Below are positions 41,033 to 50,666 of a DNA stretch of 64,000 nt, piece after piece. A model generated the notes under the pieces. It was given only the letters and a program-made list of their open reading frames with translations. It made no database searches and had not been told where the DNA came from. Origin of the DNA: Roseibium sp. MMSF_3544 (lineage in GTDB: Bacteria > Pseudomonadota > Alphaproteobacteria > Rhizobiales > Stappiaceae). Position 1 is the stretch's first letter. Every line of letters begins with the position of its first letter. Position numbers and translations under genes: made by a program. The stretch spans positions 310,001 through 374,000 of the forward strand of contig NZ_JASHKA010000003.1 of NCBI RefSeq assembly GCF_030732845.1, written 5' to 3'.

Positions 41033-41136
41033 CTTGAAAATCCCGAATTCGAATGCGGCGCTATCGCCGCCGTGATGTCTCATGCTTTAAATAAGCTGCA
41101 GTTTTCGCTAATAATCCGCTGGAAATAAAAATTACT

Positions 41137-41153
41137 ATTTGGAAAAAGCAAAT
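41137..41153. promoter_or_regulatory. Dyad in the cupin/LysR divergent region
   Basis: ATTTG-N7-CAAAT directly before the LysR start codon, in the 122-bp divergent gap. It fits a LysR autoregulatory site. Confidence 0.35.
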
Positions 41154-41154
41154 A

Positions 41155-42060
41155 ATGTCCCTCGACCTCAAATCACTCGAGCTGTTTGTTCGCGTGGCAA
41201 CACTGGGCGCGATCGGCAAGGCCGGAGCAGAATTCGGCTTGTCTGCGACCGCCGCGACGCAGCGTCTTCAAGCCCTCGAGGCAACCGTTGGCACGCAGCT
41301 TTTTCATCGGACCACCCGCGCAGTATCGCTGTCGACCGATGGAGAGATTTTCCTTGCGCATGCAAAGCGTATTCTAGGCGATGTTGAAGACGCTCTTGCG
41401 GACATTCAGCCCGACCCGAGGGACTTGAAGGGAGAGCTGCGGGTCGCCTGTTCCGCATCTTTCGGCCGCCTGCACATCGCGCCATACGTGACCGAATTTC
41501 TCGAAAATCATCCCGGCGTCTCGCTCCAGCTCGTCATGAGTGACTCTGTCATAGACATCGTTGAACAAGGTCTCGACATGGCGATCCGCATAGGTGCGCT
41601 GGCACCGTCAACACTCAAGGCACGCAAGCTGGCTGTGAGCCCAAGATGCCTCGTTGCCGCGCCTCACTATCTGGACAAGTTCGGTGCACCCTCCACGCTG
41701 GACGACCTCAAAACCCACAACTGCCTCGCGCGGGAAGATATGCGAACCTGGTCCCTTGCAGCACCCGGCGGCGTAGTTCACGATGTAAAGATCAACGGCA
41801 ATTTCTCAAGCACAAGCGCAGAAGCGATTACTGAGGCCGCGCTTTCCGGTCTCGGGATTGCACGCAAATGCACCTGGGAAATTGCCGACCAGTTGTCCGC
41901 AGGAACGCTAAAGCCGGTTTTGGCGGATTATTCCGTCTCGCCCTTCTGGAACGTGTTTGCAGTCCGACCTCCCTCGAAACTGCCCTCCGGGCGCGTGCGC
42001 GCCTTCACTGACTTTCTCGAAGCCAAGCTCAAGAAGATCCCAGCGCTGTGCGACGACTAG
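41155..42060 (+). CDS. LysR-family transcriptional regulator
   Basis: A 301-residue LysR protein. The HTH lies in GAIGKAGAEFGLSATAATQRLQALE (about 18-42), followed by VGTQLFHRTTR and a substrate-binding domain with SASFGRLHIAPY. The sequence resembles the CrgA/DsdC-like subgroup that controls a divergent gene. It is divergent from the DUF4437 cupin gene and converges with the sulfatase gene. The effector is unknown. Confidence 0.92.
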   Translation: MSLDLKSLELFVRVATLGAIGKAGAEFGLSATAATQRLQALEATVGTQLFHRTTRAVSLSTDGEIFLAHAKRILGDVEDALADIQPDPRDLKGELRVACSASFGRLHIAPYVTEFLENHPGVSLQLVMSDSVIDIVEQGLDMAIRIGALAPSTLKARKLAVSPRCLVAAPHYLDKFGAPSTLDDLKTHNCLAREDMRTWSLAAPGGVVHDVKINGNFSSTSAEAITEAALSGLGIARKCTWEIADQLSAGTLKPVLADYSVSPFWNVFAVRPPSKLPSGRVRAFTDFLEAKLKKIPALCDD

Positions 42061-42070
42061 GGTCAGGACC

Positions 42071-43642
42071 CTAGGCGCGATAAGCCGGCAAAGGGGCCCG
42101 GTCCTGCAGCTCGATCATTCTGCGCAGCATCGTTTCCGTCACGGTTTGGCGGACATTGCTTGCGTGCGGTGCGTCGAACAGGTTGGTGAGTTCGTCCGGA
42201 TCGTTCTGAAGGTCATAGAGCTCGTTCCAGTCCTCTCCCTGCCGCAGCGACATCCGGTAACGGTCGGTCACGACCGTTCGGACACGTTGCGGGCGATCAA
42301 AGCCGGTCATGGTGCGTTGGCTGTCTTCTTCCACAACGATGGCGTCTGGGGGTTCCGTGGTGAGCAGATCGCGGCCCTGAATACCGTTGAAGGGCTGGAT
42401 CCCGGCCCGGGCGAGGATGGTGGCAGCTATGTCGATGGAAGACCCCAGGCCCTGATCGACGTTATGTTGGGGGGCAGTTGCGGGATCGCTCCAGATGAAC
42501 GGCACCCGGATGATCCCCTGGTAGTGCAGCAGCAGTTTCAACATAAGGCCATGATCGCCCATGTAGTCGCCGTGATCCGACGTGAAGACGACAATCGTGT
42601 TGTCCGCCAGACCGAGCGTTTCCAGACGGTTCAGGACCCGGCCGATGGCATCATCGATCATGGTGATCATTCCGTAGGTCAGGGCGATAATGGCCCGGGC
42701 CTCGTCTTCGGTCACGGCGAACGGGTTCTGGTTGTCTCTAGGGTCCGTTCCCTTCTCCATCGCGTCCTTCATCGCCCTGATAGGTGGCAAGTCGCCCTGA
42801 CCGAATGATGCCGGCAAAACCATGTCGGCGGGATCATACATCTCCCAATAACGCCCCGGTGGCGTAAACGGGTGGTGCGGATCCGGGAAAGACATTTGCA
42901 GGAAGAACGGGGCGTCCCGGTCCGCCTGATCAGCGAGCCAGGTTTCCGAACGGTCGGCGATCCATGACGTGGAATAGAGCTCCTCCGGCACAGCGGTACG
43001 CCAGGCCTGGGGCGCCTTGATGCGATTGTCGGGCAACGCGTTTTCAGGGCCAGTCAGCGCATCAAAATCCGGGCACTGGCCACGGGCCCACAAAAGGTAG
43101 TCCCCTGACGCCTGATCGCCGTGGTCGGCGGCGACTTCGACATGATCGAAACCGTAAAAGCTCCCCTTCAGCCGGTCGGCCAACGGCCTGTCCCAATTGG
43201 GTACGACCTCAAGATCGTATTCGGTCGAATGACGGTTGTTCTTGTAGGCATCGCGCAGGTGCGCCGATGGCGTGGTCAAACCGTCCCTGGCCTCGAACCG
43301 GTTGGTCGCGGGCAGGCCAGTAAAGCTTTGCAGGTGCGATTTTCCGATCAGGCCGGTGCTGTATCCGGCATCGCGCAGCAGTTCGACAAAGGTGGTGTGG
43401 TCCTTCGAAAGGGGAATACCGTTATGGCGAGCCCCATGCACCGAGCACATGCGCCCGGTCATGATCGAGGCCCTGTTGGGCATGCAGATCGGGTTGGCGA
43501 CGTAAAAGCGTTCCCACCGTGTGCCGCCTGCCGCGATCCGGTCGATGTTTGGTGTCTTCACCACCTTGTTGCCGTAACAGCCCAGATGATCGGCCCTGTG
43601 TTGATCGGTGATGATGAACAGGAAGTTCGGTTTTTTGGTCAT
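42071..43642 (-). CDS. Type I sulfatase (formylglycine-dependent arylsulfatase family)
   Basis: Alkaline-phosphatase-superfamily hydrolase of 523 residues. The maturation motif CMPNRASIMTGR (C53-x-P55-x-R57) is present, so C53 should be converted to formylglycine. The metal-binding ITDQHR near the N-terminus and SDHGDYMGDHG later supply further ligands. No signal peptide is seen, so it is probably cytoplasmic and acts on an imported sulfate ester. Its start overlaps the TRAP permease stop by 4 bases (ATGA), so it belongs to the TRAP operon. No formylglycine-generating enzyme is in the window. A phosphonate or phosphodiester substrate is the main alternative. Confidence 0.88.
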   Translation of the reverse strand: MTKKPNFLFIITDQHRADHLGCYGNKVVKTPNIDRIAAGGTRWERFYVANPICMPNRASIMTGRMCSVHGARHNGIPLSKDHTTFVELLRDAGYSTGLIGKSHLQSFTGLPATNRFEARDGLTTPSAHLRDAYKNNRHSTEYDLEVVPNWDRPLADRLKGSFYGFDHVEVAADHGDQASGDYLLWARGQCPDFDALTGPENALPDNRIKAPQAWRTAVPEELYSTSWIADRSETWLADQADRDAPFFLQMSFPDPHHPFTPPGRYWEMYDPADMVLPASFGQGDLPPIRAMKDAMEKGTDPRDNQNPFAVTEDEARAIIALTYGMITMIDDAIGRVLNRLETLGLADNTIVVFTSDHGDYMGDHGLMLKLLLHYQGIIRVPFIWSDPATAPQHNVDQGLGSSIDIAATILARAGIQPFNGIQGRDLLTTEPPDAIVVEEDSQRTMTGFDRPQRVRTVVTDRYRMSLRQGEDWNELYDLQNDPDELTNLFDAPHASNVRQTVTETMLRRMIELQDRAPLPAYRA

Positions 43643-45537
43643 TGGGAAGCCTCGGCTTTGGGCCGGCCCGCACGGGCATCGAATGCAATGAGCGCGAGTC
43701 CGACTGCTATGGCGGGCAAGTGGATCATCGGATCGGTGGCGAGGCACGTGAAGGCGGCCGCGAAGCGGACCACGATCTCGGGCACGGTCAGCTTGCGGCG
43801 GTCAAAGCCGGACAAGGCTGACGAGAACAGCCAAATGCAGAAGCACGTGCGCGCCACGATCCAGAGGAAGGGCAGCAGGCTGAATTCCTCAATGATCAGG
43901 ATCGTTGGGTAGAAGGCAAAGATGAAGGGAATGATAAATTTCGCCATGCCCAGGCGGAAGGACATGAATGCGGTCATCAACGGGTTGGCCTGGGCGATGG
44001 GTGCTGCTGCATAGGCGGCAATCGCGACCGGCGGCGTCAGCGAGGAGGCCACGCCGTAATAGAAGACAAACATGTGCGCAGTCAGCATCGAGACGCCAAG
44101 TTGCTGAATGGCCGGTCCCATCACCAGGATGATGATCAGATAAGCAGGCAACGTGGGCATCCCCATCCCGAGGACCAGGGCTCCGACCATGGCGACAAGA
44201 AGCGCCGAGAACAGGCTTTCACCCCGGATTGCGGCGATCACATTGGCCAGTTTGAGACCGAGGCCGGTGCTGTCGAGTGACCCTACAAGAATACCGATGG
44301 CGGCGATGGCGATCAGCAGCGTTGCTCCCGATTCAGCGCCCTTCAGGAAGGAGCGCCAGATACGGATCGGATCGGCCCGTACCTCCGGGTTTATGGTCGA
44401 AAGGACCAGCAGAACCACGACGGCGTAGAACCCGGCTGCGGACGTGGAGAGCCCGGCGAGAAGCGACCCGACAACCACGAGGATCGGTCCGACGAAGAGC
44501 ACCGAATTGATCAGGTCGGTCCGGGTAATCTGATCATCGACGGTCATCTCCTGCACGTCGATGCCCTGGCGGCGGGCTTCGACCGTGACAGCCGCGAACA
44601 GGCTGAAATAGTAGAACAGTGCCGGCAACAGGGCGGCCACGATGATGTTGAGATACCCGACACCGGTCAGATCGGCCATGACCAGGGCAGCGGCTCCCAT
44701 GATGGGCGGCATGATTTGCCCGCCGGATGAGGCAGTTGCTTCGATCCCCGCCGCGAAGGTGGGCGAGAACCCGCGTTTCTTGATCATGGGGATGGTGAAA
44801 GTCCCGGTGCCGACAATGTTCGCCACCGTCGAGCCCGACATGGTGCCGAACATCGAGGAGGCCAGGATGGCGGCGTGGGCTGGCCCGCCCCGCGTGCGGC
44901 GGGTCGCCAGGAACGCAAATTTCAGCAAGGTGTCGCCCGCGCCGGTGCCTTCGAGCAACACACCGAATATGATGAAGATGAAGACCGTGCTGAGCACGAT
45001 GTTGGTGATCGAGCCAAACACACCCTTGTTGGTGTTGTACCAAAGCGCCTCGGCGACCTCCTTCAGCGAAAAGCCGGAATGGGCCAGGATGCCAGGCAGG
45101 TCCTGCCCAAAGAGAAGGTAGACCACCCCGAAGGTTCCGACGCCAAAAAGGCCCCAACCCCAGAGGCGACGGCAGAGTTCCAGGAACACGACAAGACCGG
45201 CCAATGCGGGCCAGGCGTCGCGATTGGTCACATCATAAAGCGCCGTCTCCATCTCGGTCTGAACGTAAAAGAACGACCAGATCGACCAGAGCCCCGCAAG
45301 GACCAGAACGACATCAATAGCGAGGTGCAGAGGCGTTGTTCCGCCTCGCCGCTTCTGCGAAACCGCCACCGCGACGATCAGGGCAAGCCCGAACCCGGCG
45401 GCCCGGTGCAGCTTGGGGTCGATCAGGCCAATGCCTGAACTGTAGAGCGTGATCAGACCCAGGGCGAGGCAGGCGACGGTTGCTGCAAGGCCGAACAGAC
45501 GGGTCGTGACGCTGGCAGGGGAAGCCGCATCGGTCAT
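43639..45537 (-). CDS. TRAP transporter fused permease (4TM-12TM, TAXI type)
   Basis: Inner-membrane permease of 632 residues fusing the small (DctQ-like) and large (DctM-like) subunits. Large-subunit signatures include GGQIMPPIMGAAALVMADLTG, MFGTMSGSTVANIVGTGTFTI and GMGMPTLPAYLIIIL. The fused form pairs with TAXI-type binding proteins, and one (45616-46623) precedes it by 78 bases. It overlaps the sulfatase gene downstream. Uptake is driven by ion gradients; the ligand is unknown. Confidence 0.95.
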   Translation of the reverse strand: MTDAASPASVTTRLFGLAATVACLALGLITLYSSGIGLIDPKLHRAAGFGLALIVAVAVSQKRRGGTTPLHLAIDVVLVLAGLWSIWSFFYVQTEMETALYDVTNRDAWPALAGLVVFLELCRRLWGWGLFGVGTFGVVYLLFGQDLPGILAHSGFSLKEVAEALWYNTNKGVFGSITNIVLSTVFIFIIFGVLLEGTGAGDTLLKFAFLATRRTRGGPAHAAILASSMFGTMSGSTVANIVGTGTFTIPMIKKRGFSPTFAAGIEATASSGGQIMPPIMGAAALVMADLTGVGYLNIIVAALLPALFYYFSLFAAVTVEARRQGIDVQEMTVDDQITRTDLINSVLFVGPILVVVGSLLAGLSTSAAGFYAVVVLLVLSTINPEVRADPIRIWRSFLKGAESGATLLIAIAAIGILVGSLDSTGLGLKLANVIAAIRGESLFSALLVAMVGALVLGMGMPTLPAYLIIILVMGPAIQQLGVSMLTAHMFVFYYGVASSLTPPVAIAAYAAAPIAQANPLMTAFMSFRLGMAKFIIPFIFAFYPTILIIEEFSLLPFLWIVARTCFCIWLFSSALSGFDRRKLTVPEIVVRFAAAFTCLATDPMIHLPAIAVGLALIAFDARAGRPKAEASQ

Positions 45538-45615
45538 GGCATGTCATCACTATCAATAGAGAGCAGAGAAGGTGCCGGGTGGCGGCGGGACCCGCCGCCC
45601 GGACATCACGAAGAA

Positions 45616-46623
45616 CTAGGGACGAAGCGCGTCCGGTATCGTGATGCCTGCCTCGTCATAGTAACGCACGGCACCTGGATGCAGCGGCACATTGACCGAC
45701 GTGAAAGCGGTGTCCCTGGTCACATCCTTGAGGAAGAAGGCGGTGGCGTGGACCTCGTCCAGGTTCTCCCAAAACGCCTTGGTGGCGTTGTAGACCACAT
45801 CTTCAGAAACATCGGCATGGGTGCCAACGAACTGTGTGAAGCCAAGCGCCGTGATCTGGCCTTCGGTCAATTGACCCTTGTAGACGTCACCGTCAAACTG
45901 GATCATCCCGCGGCCAGGCCGGCCAAACAAGGCCTGCAGTTCCTCGTTTTCGATCTTGTCTTGCGGGATCGAAAGCACCCTGAACTCGCCGCTGAGCCCG
46001 AAGCGTTCCACATTGGCCGAACCGATTTCGGCCGGGCGCACCATCATGTCGATCTTGCCGTCCGCCAGGGCGGCGTAACCTTCTCCCCAGCTCAACCGAA
46101 CGGCGGTGTAGTCTTCCCCGGCGACATAGCCCGTGAGGATCTTGATCAGAGCTTCCGACGTGGCTGAGGCCGATCCGGCGGGTGGGCCGGTGAAAACGGT
46201 CTTGCCCTTGATATCCTCCCAGCCTTCGATGCCGGATCCGGCAAGTGTCACCGGATGGTAGGCGCCGGCCTTGAAGCCGAGAATGGCGCGGATGTTCTTG
46301 GCCAGTTCCGGCGCCGCTTCTATCTTCTCGTACATCCGTTTTTGACCGGCCATCAGATTGACCAGCGACGGCACCGTCGAAAAGAAGTCGATGTCACCCT
46401 TGGCACCCTTGAGCATGGATTTGGTCAGGGTCTGGCCCGCATTGACCTGAATTTCCACGCCCGCCTTCCCGGCCTGGTTGGCGAAAGCCACGAACATGGT
46501 GTGCACCGGGTCACCGACACCCGCGGTTTCCCCCTTGAAGATTTCAGCAGAAGCTGCGCCGGGCAGCGCCAGCGTGATGGCGGCGGCCAAAGCTGCGCGA
46601 CCCAAAAACTTGAAGTGAAACAT
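45616..46623 (-). CDS. TAXI-family TRAP transporter solute-binding protein
   Basis: Periplasmic receptor of 335 residues. Signal peptide about 1-26 (cleavage after GAASA). The family opening IFKGETAGVGDPVHTMFVAF and the segment TGPPAGSASATSEALIKIL are typical of TAXI proteins. The ATG at 46623 has GGGAGGA upstream; the frame extends 131 codons further without sense. It leads the operon with the fused permease and the sulfatase, and is divergent from a LysR gene with an 89-bp gap. Confidence 0.93.
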   Translation of the reverse strand: MFHFKFLGRAALAAAITLALPGAASAEIFKGETAGVGDPVHTMFVAFANQAGKAGVEIQVNAGQTLTKSMLKGAKGDIDFFSTVPSLVNLMAGQKRMYEKIEAAPELAKNIRAILGFKAGAYHPVTLAGSGIEGWEDIKGKTVFTGPPAGSASATSEALIKILTGYVAGEDYTAVRLSWGEGYAALADGKIDMMVRPAEIGSANVERFGLSGEFRVLSIPQDKIENEELQALFGRPGRGMIQFDGDVYKGQLTEGQITALGFTQFVGTHADVSEDVVYNATKAFWENLDEVHATAFFLKDVTRDTAFTSVNVPLHPGAVRYYDEAGITIPDALRP

Positions 46624-46665
46624 GCTATCCTCCCATAGACGTTTCGACGACGTTACCAACTCCGA

Positions 46666-46683
46666 TTGATGTGGAATAATCAA
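46666..46683. promoter_or_regulatory. Likely LysR operator in the TAXI/LysR divergent gap
   Basis: TTGAT-N8-ATCAA, an 18-bp dyad of LysR type, lies in the 89-bp gap between the divergent TAXI receptor and LysR genes. Confidence 0.45.
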
Positions 46684-46712
46684 ACTTTTGGCTGTATACA
46701 TATCAATTAAGC

Positions 46713-47624
46713 ATGAAACTTGATCCCAAACATCTGGCCCAACTCTCGGTCGTCGTTGAAGCTGGCTCCTTCCAGTCCGCCGCCAGTCGGCTGGGCACGA
46801 CCCAACCTGCGCTGAGCAGGAACATGAAAGCGCTGGAGGAACGACTGGGGACGCCGCTGTTTCAAAGGGAAGGCCGCCGGTCGATCCCCAACAACCTCGC
46901 GCTGCGGCTGGCCCGCAACGGGCTGGCCATCCGATTAGCCGAGGAACAGGCAGGTATCGTTGCAGACCAGTCGGCAAAGGGCTCTGTGGGAGAGTTGCGC
47001 ATCGGTGCTCCGCCAATTGTGTCGGGCCGGTTTCTGAGCAACGCCCTGACGCGGTTCATCAAGGCCAACCCGAATTGCAGCGTCGAAATTCGCACCGGCC
47101 TGGTTCACGAATTGCGCACCATGCTGGAGCGTGGGCAGGTCGATATTGTCTTCGGGCCAGAAAGTCTTGCCGAACCGGTCGACGGGCTGGAGTTCGAGGC
47201 GCTGATCGACGACGGTGTCGGCGTGATGTGCAGAGCAGGCCATCCATTGGCCTCGCGCAAACGGATCATGGCCTCGGATCTGGAAGCCCAGGTCTGGCTC
47301 GCCCATTCAAGGGGCAGCCTGCTGCGTCAGCAGACGGAAGCGGCCATGATCGCGTCCGGTGTCCGGTCGATGCAAATCGGCTGCGAGACGGATTCCATCC
47401 GCTCGGTCCTGGAGATCGTCGCGGAAACCGACCTGATTACCACAATGCCGAAGGCCACAACCGCTTCCTACCTGGAAGATCGTTTGGTGTTTCTACCGTT
47501 CGATCACCCCCAGTTTCACCGTCCCCTGGGCGCCATCCGGCGCGCGAAAGCGATGTCCAGCCGGATTGAGGACCGTTTTTTGAAACTGTTGAAGCAGAGG
47601 CTTGAACGCGAACAGCACCTTTGA
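46713..47624 (+). CDS. LysR-family regulator of the TAXI-TRAP/sulfatase operon
   Basis: A 303-residue LysR protein. The HTH is GSFQSAASRLGTTQPALSRNMKALE (about 17-41), followed by LFQREGRRSIPN and an effector-binding domain beginning LRIGAPPIVSGRFL. It is divergent from the TAXI receptor gene with a dyad in the gap, so control of that operon is the natural inference. Its 3' end converges with the di-heme peroxidase gene 25 bases away. Confidence 0.93.
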   Translation: MKLDPKHLAQLSVVVEAGSFQSAASRLGTTQPALSRNMKALEERLGTPLFQREGRRSIPNNLALRLARNGLAIRLAEEQAGIVADQSAKGSVGELRIGAPPIVSGRFLSNALTRFIKANPNCSVEIRTGLVHELRTMLERGQVDIVFGPESLAEPVDGLEFEALIDDGVGVMCRAGHPLASRKRIMASDLEAQVWLAHSRGSLLRQQTEAAMIASGVRSMQIGCETDSIRSVLEIVAETDLITTMPKATTASYLEDRLVFLPFDHPQFHRPLGAIRRAKAMSSRIEDRFLKLLKQRLEREQHL

Positions 47625-47649
47625 AAGAGAAAGACGCGGCCGCCCCCTT

Positions 47650-49134
47650 TCAGTCTTTTCTTTTTGGCTGTGGCGGCAGTCCTGAAGGCACGTCGGCAGG
47701 GATCATCTCGCTTCGGTGCAGAACCGACAGGTCGGTAAGTGCATGAAGAAAGGCGACGAGATTTTCAATGTCTTCCTCTGAGAGTGAAACAGGCTCCAGA
47801 CTGTTGGCATCGGCAATGCGCTGACGAAGTTCGGGTGTTGCCAGTACCCACGAATCCCGCAAATCAAAGGCATCGCGTCGATCAGGTTCCAACGGTTCGA
47901 AGCGCAATTGGGATCCGCGCGCCGCAAGGCGCTGAACATGTTTCAGGGAAGGCAGACTGACGTCCGAGGGATCGAAGACCGAAAGCCCTGCCAACGGATC
48001 AAGGTGGTGACGCACAACGTCCTCCAGAGAGGTGAAGGCTCCGCTATGACCCCAGGGGCCGGTTAAGGCGACGTTGCGCAGGGAGGGGGTGCGGAAAGCA
48101 AACATGTCTGCCGGATCGTTTGTGATGCGGTAACGCCCCTCATCTTCGGTTCGGCCCGGTAATCCGGTTCGCTGCAAATAGCCCATGTCGCCCCCGTGTC
48201 CTTTACCTGGGCCAATCTGAGGCACCGCTATGGCATGGAACTGATGGTCGGTCAGCAAAGGTCCACTGTGGCAACGCGCACAGCCGGCATCGCCATAGAA
48301 GAGGTTGAGGCCAGCCTGCGCCTCCGGGGACAACACAGACTTGTCACCGGTGCGCAACACGGTATCAAAAGGGCTTCTATCTGATCGGAACGCCGTGGTC
48401 TGGAAGGCGGCAAGTGCCTCGGCGACATGGTGGTAGGTCACATCCTTAGCCGCCTCAATATCGGCAAACCCGGCGCGCAGCTGGTCCAGATACTCGGGCA
48501 CCGCCGCAACACGGCGAGCCACAATTGTCCAAACCTCGCGCCTGTTTTCGTGATGCGCAGCGTTGGCAATCGGGTTCTCACCGTACTGCCCCGCCATTTC
48601 AATCGGAGAGGTGACCGGAAAGAATGCCTGCGCAGCTAGTACGTTGGAAACACCGGCAGGCAAGTCTGACCCTGCCGGATTGCGGATCGCACCTGAGGCG
48701 TCATCCGGCTCCAAAACTTCGACACGCCCATCATGAAAGAGGGAGGTATAGCTGCGCGCACCTATGTTCCAAAGTGGCTGCGCGTTTCGTGGCACCCGGC
48801 CGGTTACCGGATCGACGGTCACGCGACCCGGTCCAGCACCGGCGCCACCTTCGCCGATACCCAGCGCAAGACCGTCGCCCGATCCGAACTCGGGATCATG
48901 GCAGGTACCGCATGAGATGTTTTTGTTCCCGGACAGGATCGGGTCGAAAAAGAGGTCTCGCCCAAGCTCCACCAATATCGCGTCGGGCGCGCCGTCGTAC
49001 AGAAAATCCTGATCCTCCAATGGGAGTGGCAAGGGGAAGTGCGTTCTCTTGTCGGCGGCCTCGGCAAGAAGCGCGGTGAGCAGACCGACCGACAGCGTCG
49101 CGAGAACGATGGGGTTTGTATATTGAAGGGCCAT
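47650..49134 (-). CDS. Periplasmic di-heme cytochrome c peroxidase/MauG-like protein
   Basis: A 494-residue exported protein (N-terminal signal about 1-26). Two heme c sites are visible, CGTCH (C75, C78, H79) and CARCH (C285, C288, H289), the usual pair of the CcpA/MauG family. Between them lies FDTVLRTGDKSVLSPEAQAGLNLFYGD. These enzymes reduce hydrogen peroxide with electrons from cytochrome c or do post-translational oxidation. The partner is not evident. It is a single gene on the minus strand. Confidence 0.9.
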   Translation of the reverse strand: MALQYTNPIVLATLSVGLLTALLAEAADKRTHFPLPLPLEDQDFLYDGAPDAILVELGRDLFFDPILSGNKNISCGTCHDPEFGSGDGLALGIGEGGAGAGPGRVTVDPVTGRVPRNAQPLWNIGARSYTSLFHDGRVEVLEPDDASGAIRNPAGSDLPAGVSNVLAAQAFFPVTSPIEMAGQYGENPIANAAHHENRREVWTIVARRVAAVPEYLDQLRAGFADIEAAKDVTYHHVAEALAAFQTTAFRSDRSPFDTVLRTGDKSVLSPEAQAGLNLFYGDAGCARCHSGPLLTDHQFHAIAVPQIGPGKGHGGDMGYLQRTGLPGRTEDEGRYRITNDPADMFAFRTPSLRNVALTGPWGHSGAFTSLEDVVRHHLDPLAGLSVFDPSDVSLPSLKHVQRLAARGSQLRFEPLEPDRRDAFDLRDSWVLATPELRQRIADANSLEPVSLSEEDIENLVAFLHALTDLSVLHRSEMIPADVPSGLPPQPKRKD

Positions 49135-49311
49135 TCCGCGTTTCCCGGTTCGTGGTCATTGCGCTTGTGCAAAGAACCAGATGCTTGCAACAACCAGCTC
49201 AAACCCAGGCGCGACCGCAGCGAGAAGCAGGACATGGCAGGCAACCGCAGCGGAGAGACTGAGCCAACAGGCCGTCATGACAGCGTCTTTCGAAAACCTC
49301 CGGCGGCTGCC

Positions 49312-49920
49312 TCAGGCAGAACGGCCCTCGATTGATTTCATCAGCAACAACACATCACCCGTGTAGTAGGGCGGAGTCGGGTGCAACCGCACAGGCTCGC
49401 TTGCCTCTCGATGATATCCGAGCCTTTCGTAGAGCCGGACGGCACCGGTGTTCTGCGCATAGACCTGGATGCTCATCTTGCCGAATCCGTTCATCCGCGC
49501 TTGATTTTCTGCAGCCGCCAGCAGCTTCGAGCCAAAGCCCTGGTTCTGTCCCTTGGCGAACACGGCCAGAGCATTGATGAACCAGGTGTCCACGGACAGC
49601 TTTTCCAGAGCAACGAAGGGGGCAATCGGCGCTGGCAGATCATCAGGATTTTCGGTGGGCGCTTCGGTGATTGCGTAGCTCAGCACCATGCCCATTGGAA
49701 CTCCGTGCTGTTCGGCGATCAAAGCGTTCGTATAGGAAAAGCCGCCTGTTTCCCGTTTGGCTCGTTCTATTCCAACCTCGAGCGGTGTTTGCCCTTCAGT
49801 GCAGGCGCGGGTCCAAAGCCAGTTTGGGATCCCTTCGCCCGCGAGGTTGATCAGCTTGGCAAGACCTTCCGCATCAGAGCGCTCGGCCTGCCGAATCGAG
49901 AGTGTCGTTTGCACGTTCAT
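49312..49920 (-). CDS. GNAT-family N-acetyltransferase
   Basis: A 202-residue acetyltransferase. The acetyl-CoA-binding segment is FAKGQNQGFGSKLLAAAE, followed by GFGKMSIQVYAQNTGAVRLYERLGY, in the usual order of the fold. The ATG at 49920 is chosen; an in-frame ATG at 49992 overlaps the upstream gene. It starts 68 bases after the stop of a secreted protein on the same strand and may be co-transcribed with it. The acceptor is unknown. Confidence 0.85.
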   Translation of the reverse strand: MNVQTTLSIRQAERSDAEGLAKLINLAGEGIPNWLWTRACTEGQTPLEVGIERAKRETGGFSYTNALIAEQHGVPMGMVLSYAITEAPTENPDDLPAPIAPFVALEKLSVDTWFINALAVFAKGQNQGFGSKLLAAAENQARMNGFGKMSIQVYAQNTGAVRLYERLGYHREASEPVRLHPTPPYYTGDVLLLMKSIEGRSA

Positions 49921-49988
49921 TTTTCTGTCCTCATTGATGTCGGGTGCGGAGCCGGGCGGGAGTGCCGCCCGGGCTTCCGAGAGTCGCG

Positions 49989-50666
49989 TCAAGTTGACGG
50001 CGCGATGTGCTCATCGAAGATTGGCCCCACCGGAACACCGCTGTCCCATTCAAGCTGGTCTTCCTCGCCTGCAGGCGCCTGGAAATGGTCTTGACCAAGG
50101 AAAGCAGCGTCTTTTGCCGATGCCCTGTCCTTTGCGAGGTTTTCGAACGCGTAGGTCGCGCTCAACCCCCAGAAGTCGTTGAAGCCAAGTGTCGTCTGGA
50201 TCAGCCCGCCTTCGATTTTGGCGAAGTCACCGGTTGCGCCGGTCACCGGGCGAAGGTTGGGCTGGCCGACATCGGCAATCTCGGTTCCCTGCGTCACGAC
50301 GGTCGCACCGTCCTTGAACGCAAAGGTCTGGCGGCTGATGATCCAGACACCGGTGGTCGCGTTGCCACCCTCACCGACGAAATAGCCGTCGCACGTCCAG
50401 GTACCCAAAACGAGATCGGGGAACGCGGGGCTGCCATCCTTCAAGACACCCACGGTGCCCTCAGCCAGCGTGCCTTCGGGATAAATGTAGCCTTGGCTGA
50501 CAAACGCATTGCCGTGTGCCGGCATCCCGTTTTCATGCACGGGGGCAGCTGCCATGTGAATGCGGGTGTGATCTTCAGCCACATCAAAGGCCATGGGGGC
50601 GTCGGCGTGTGCGAATGCTGTCAGCGACAGCACAAGAGCGGTTGAAGTGATGAATGTCTTAAACAT
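49989..50666 (-). CDS. Secreted protein, possibly allene-oxide-cyclase/dirigent barrel-like, function unknown
   Basis: About 225 residues with a signal peptide (about 1-22, ending FAHA). The mature part is rich in short beta-strand patterns (LGTWTCDGYFVGE, GVWIISRQTFAF, ATGDFAKIEGGLIQTTLGF), which recall allene oxide cyclase-barrel/dirigent-like secreted proteins. That similarity is from pattern reading only. The ATG at 50666 is preferred over a GTG at 50681. It may be co-transcribed with the downstream GNAT gene; a TetR gene is divergent 404 bases away. Confidence 0.65.
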   Translation of the reverse strand: MFKTFITSTALVLSLTAFAHADAPMAFDVAEDHTRIHMAAAPVHENGMPAHGNAFVSQGYIYPEGTLAEGTVGVLKDGSPAFPDLVLGTWTCDGYFVGEGGNATTGVWIISRQTFAFKDGATVVTQGTEIADVGQPNLRPVTGATGDFAKIEGGLIQTTLGFNDFWGLSATYAFENLAKDRASAKDAAFLGQDHFQAPAGEEDQLEWDSGVPVGPIFDEHIAPST

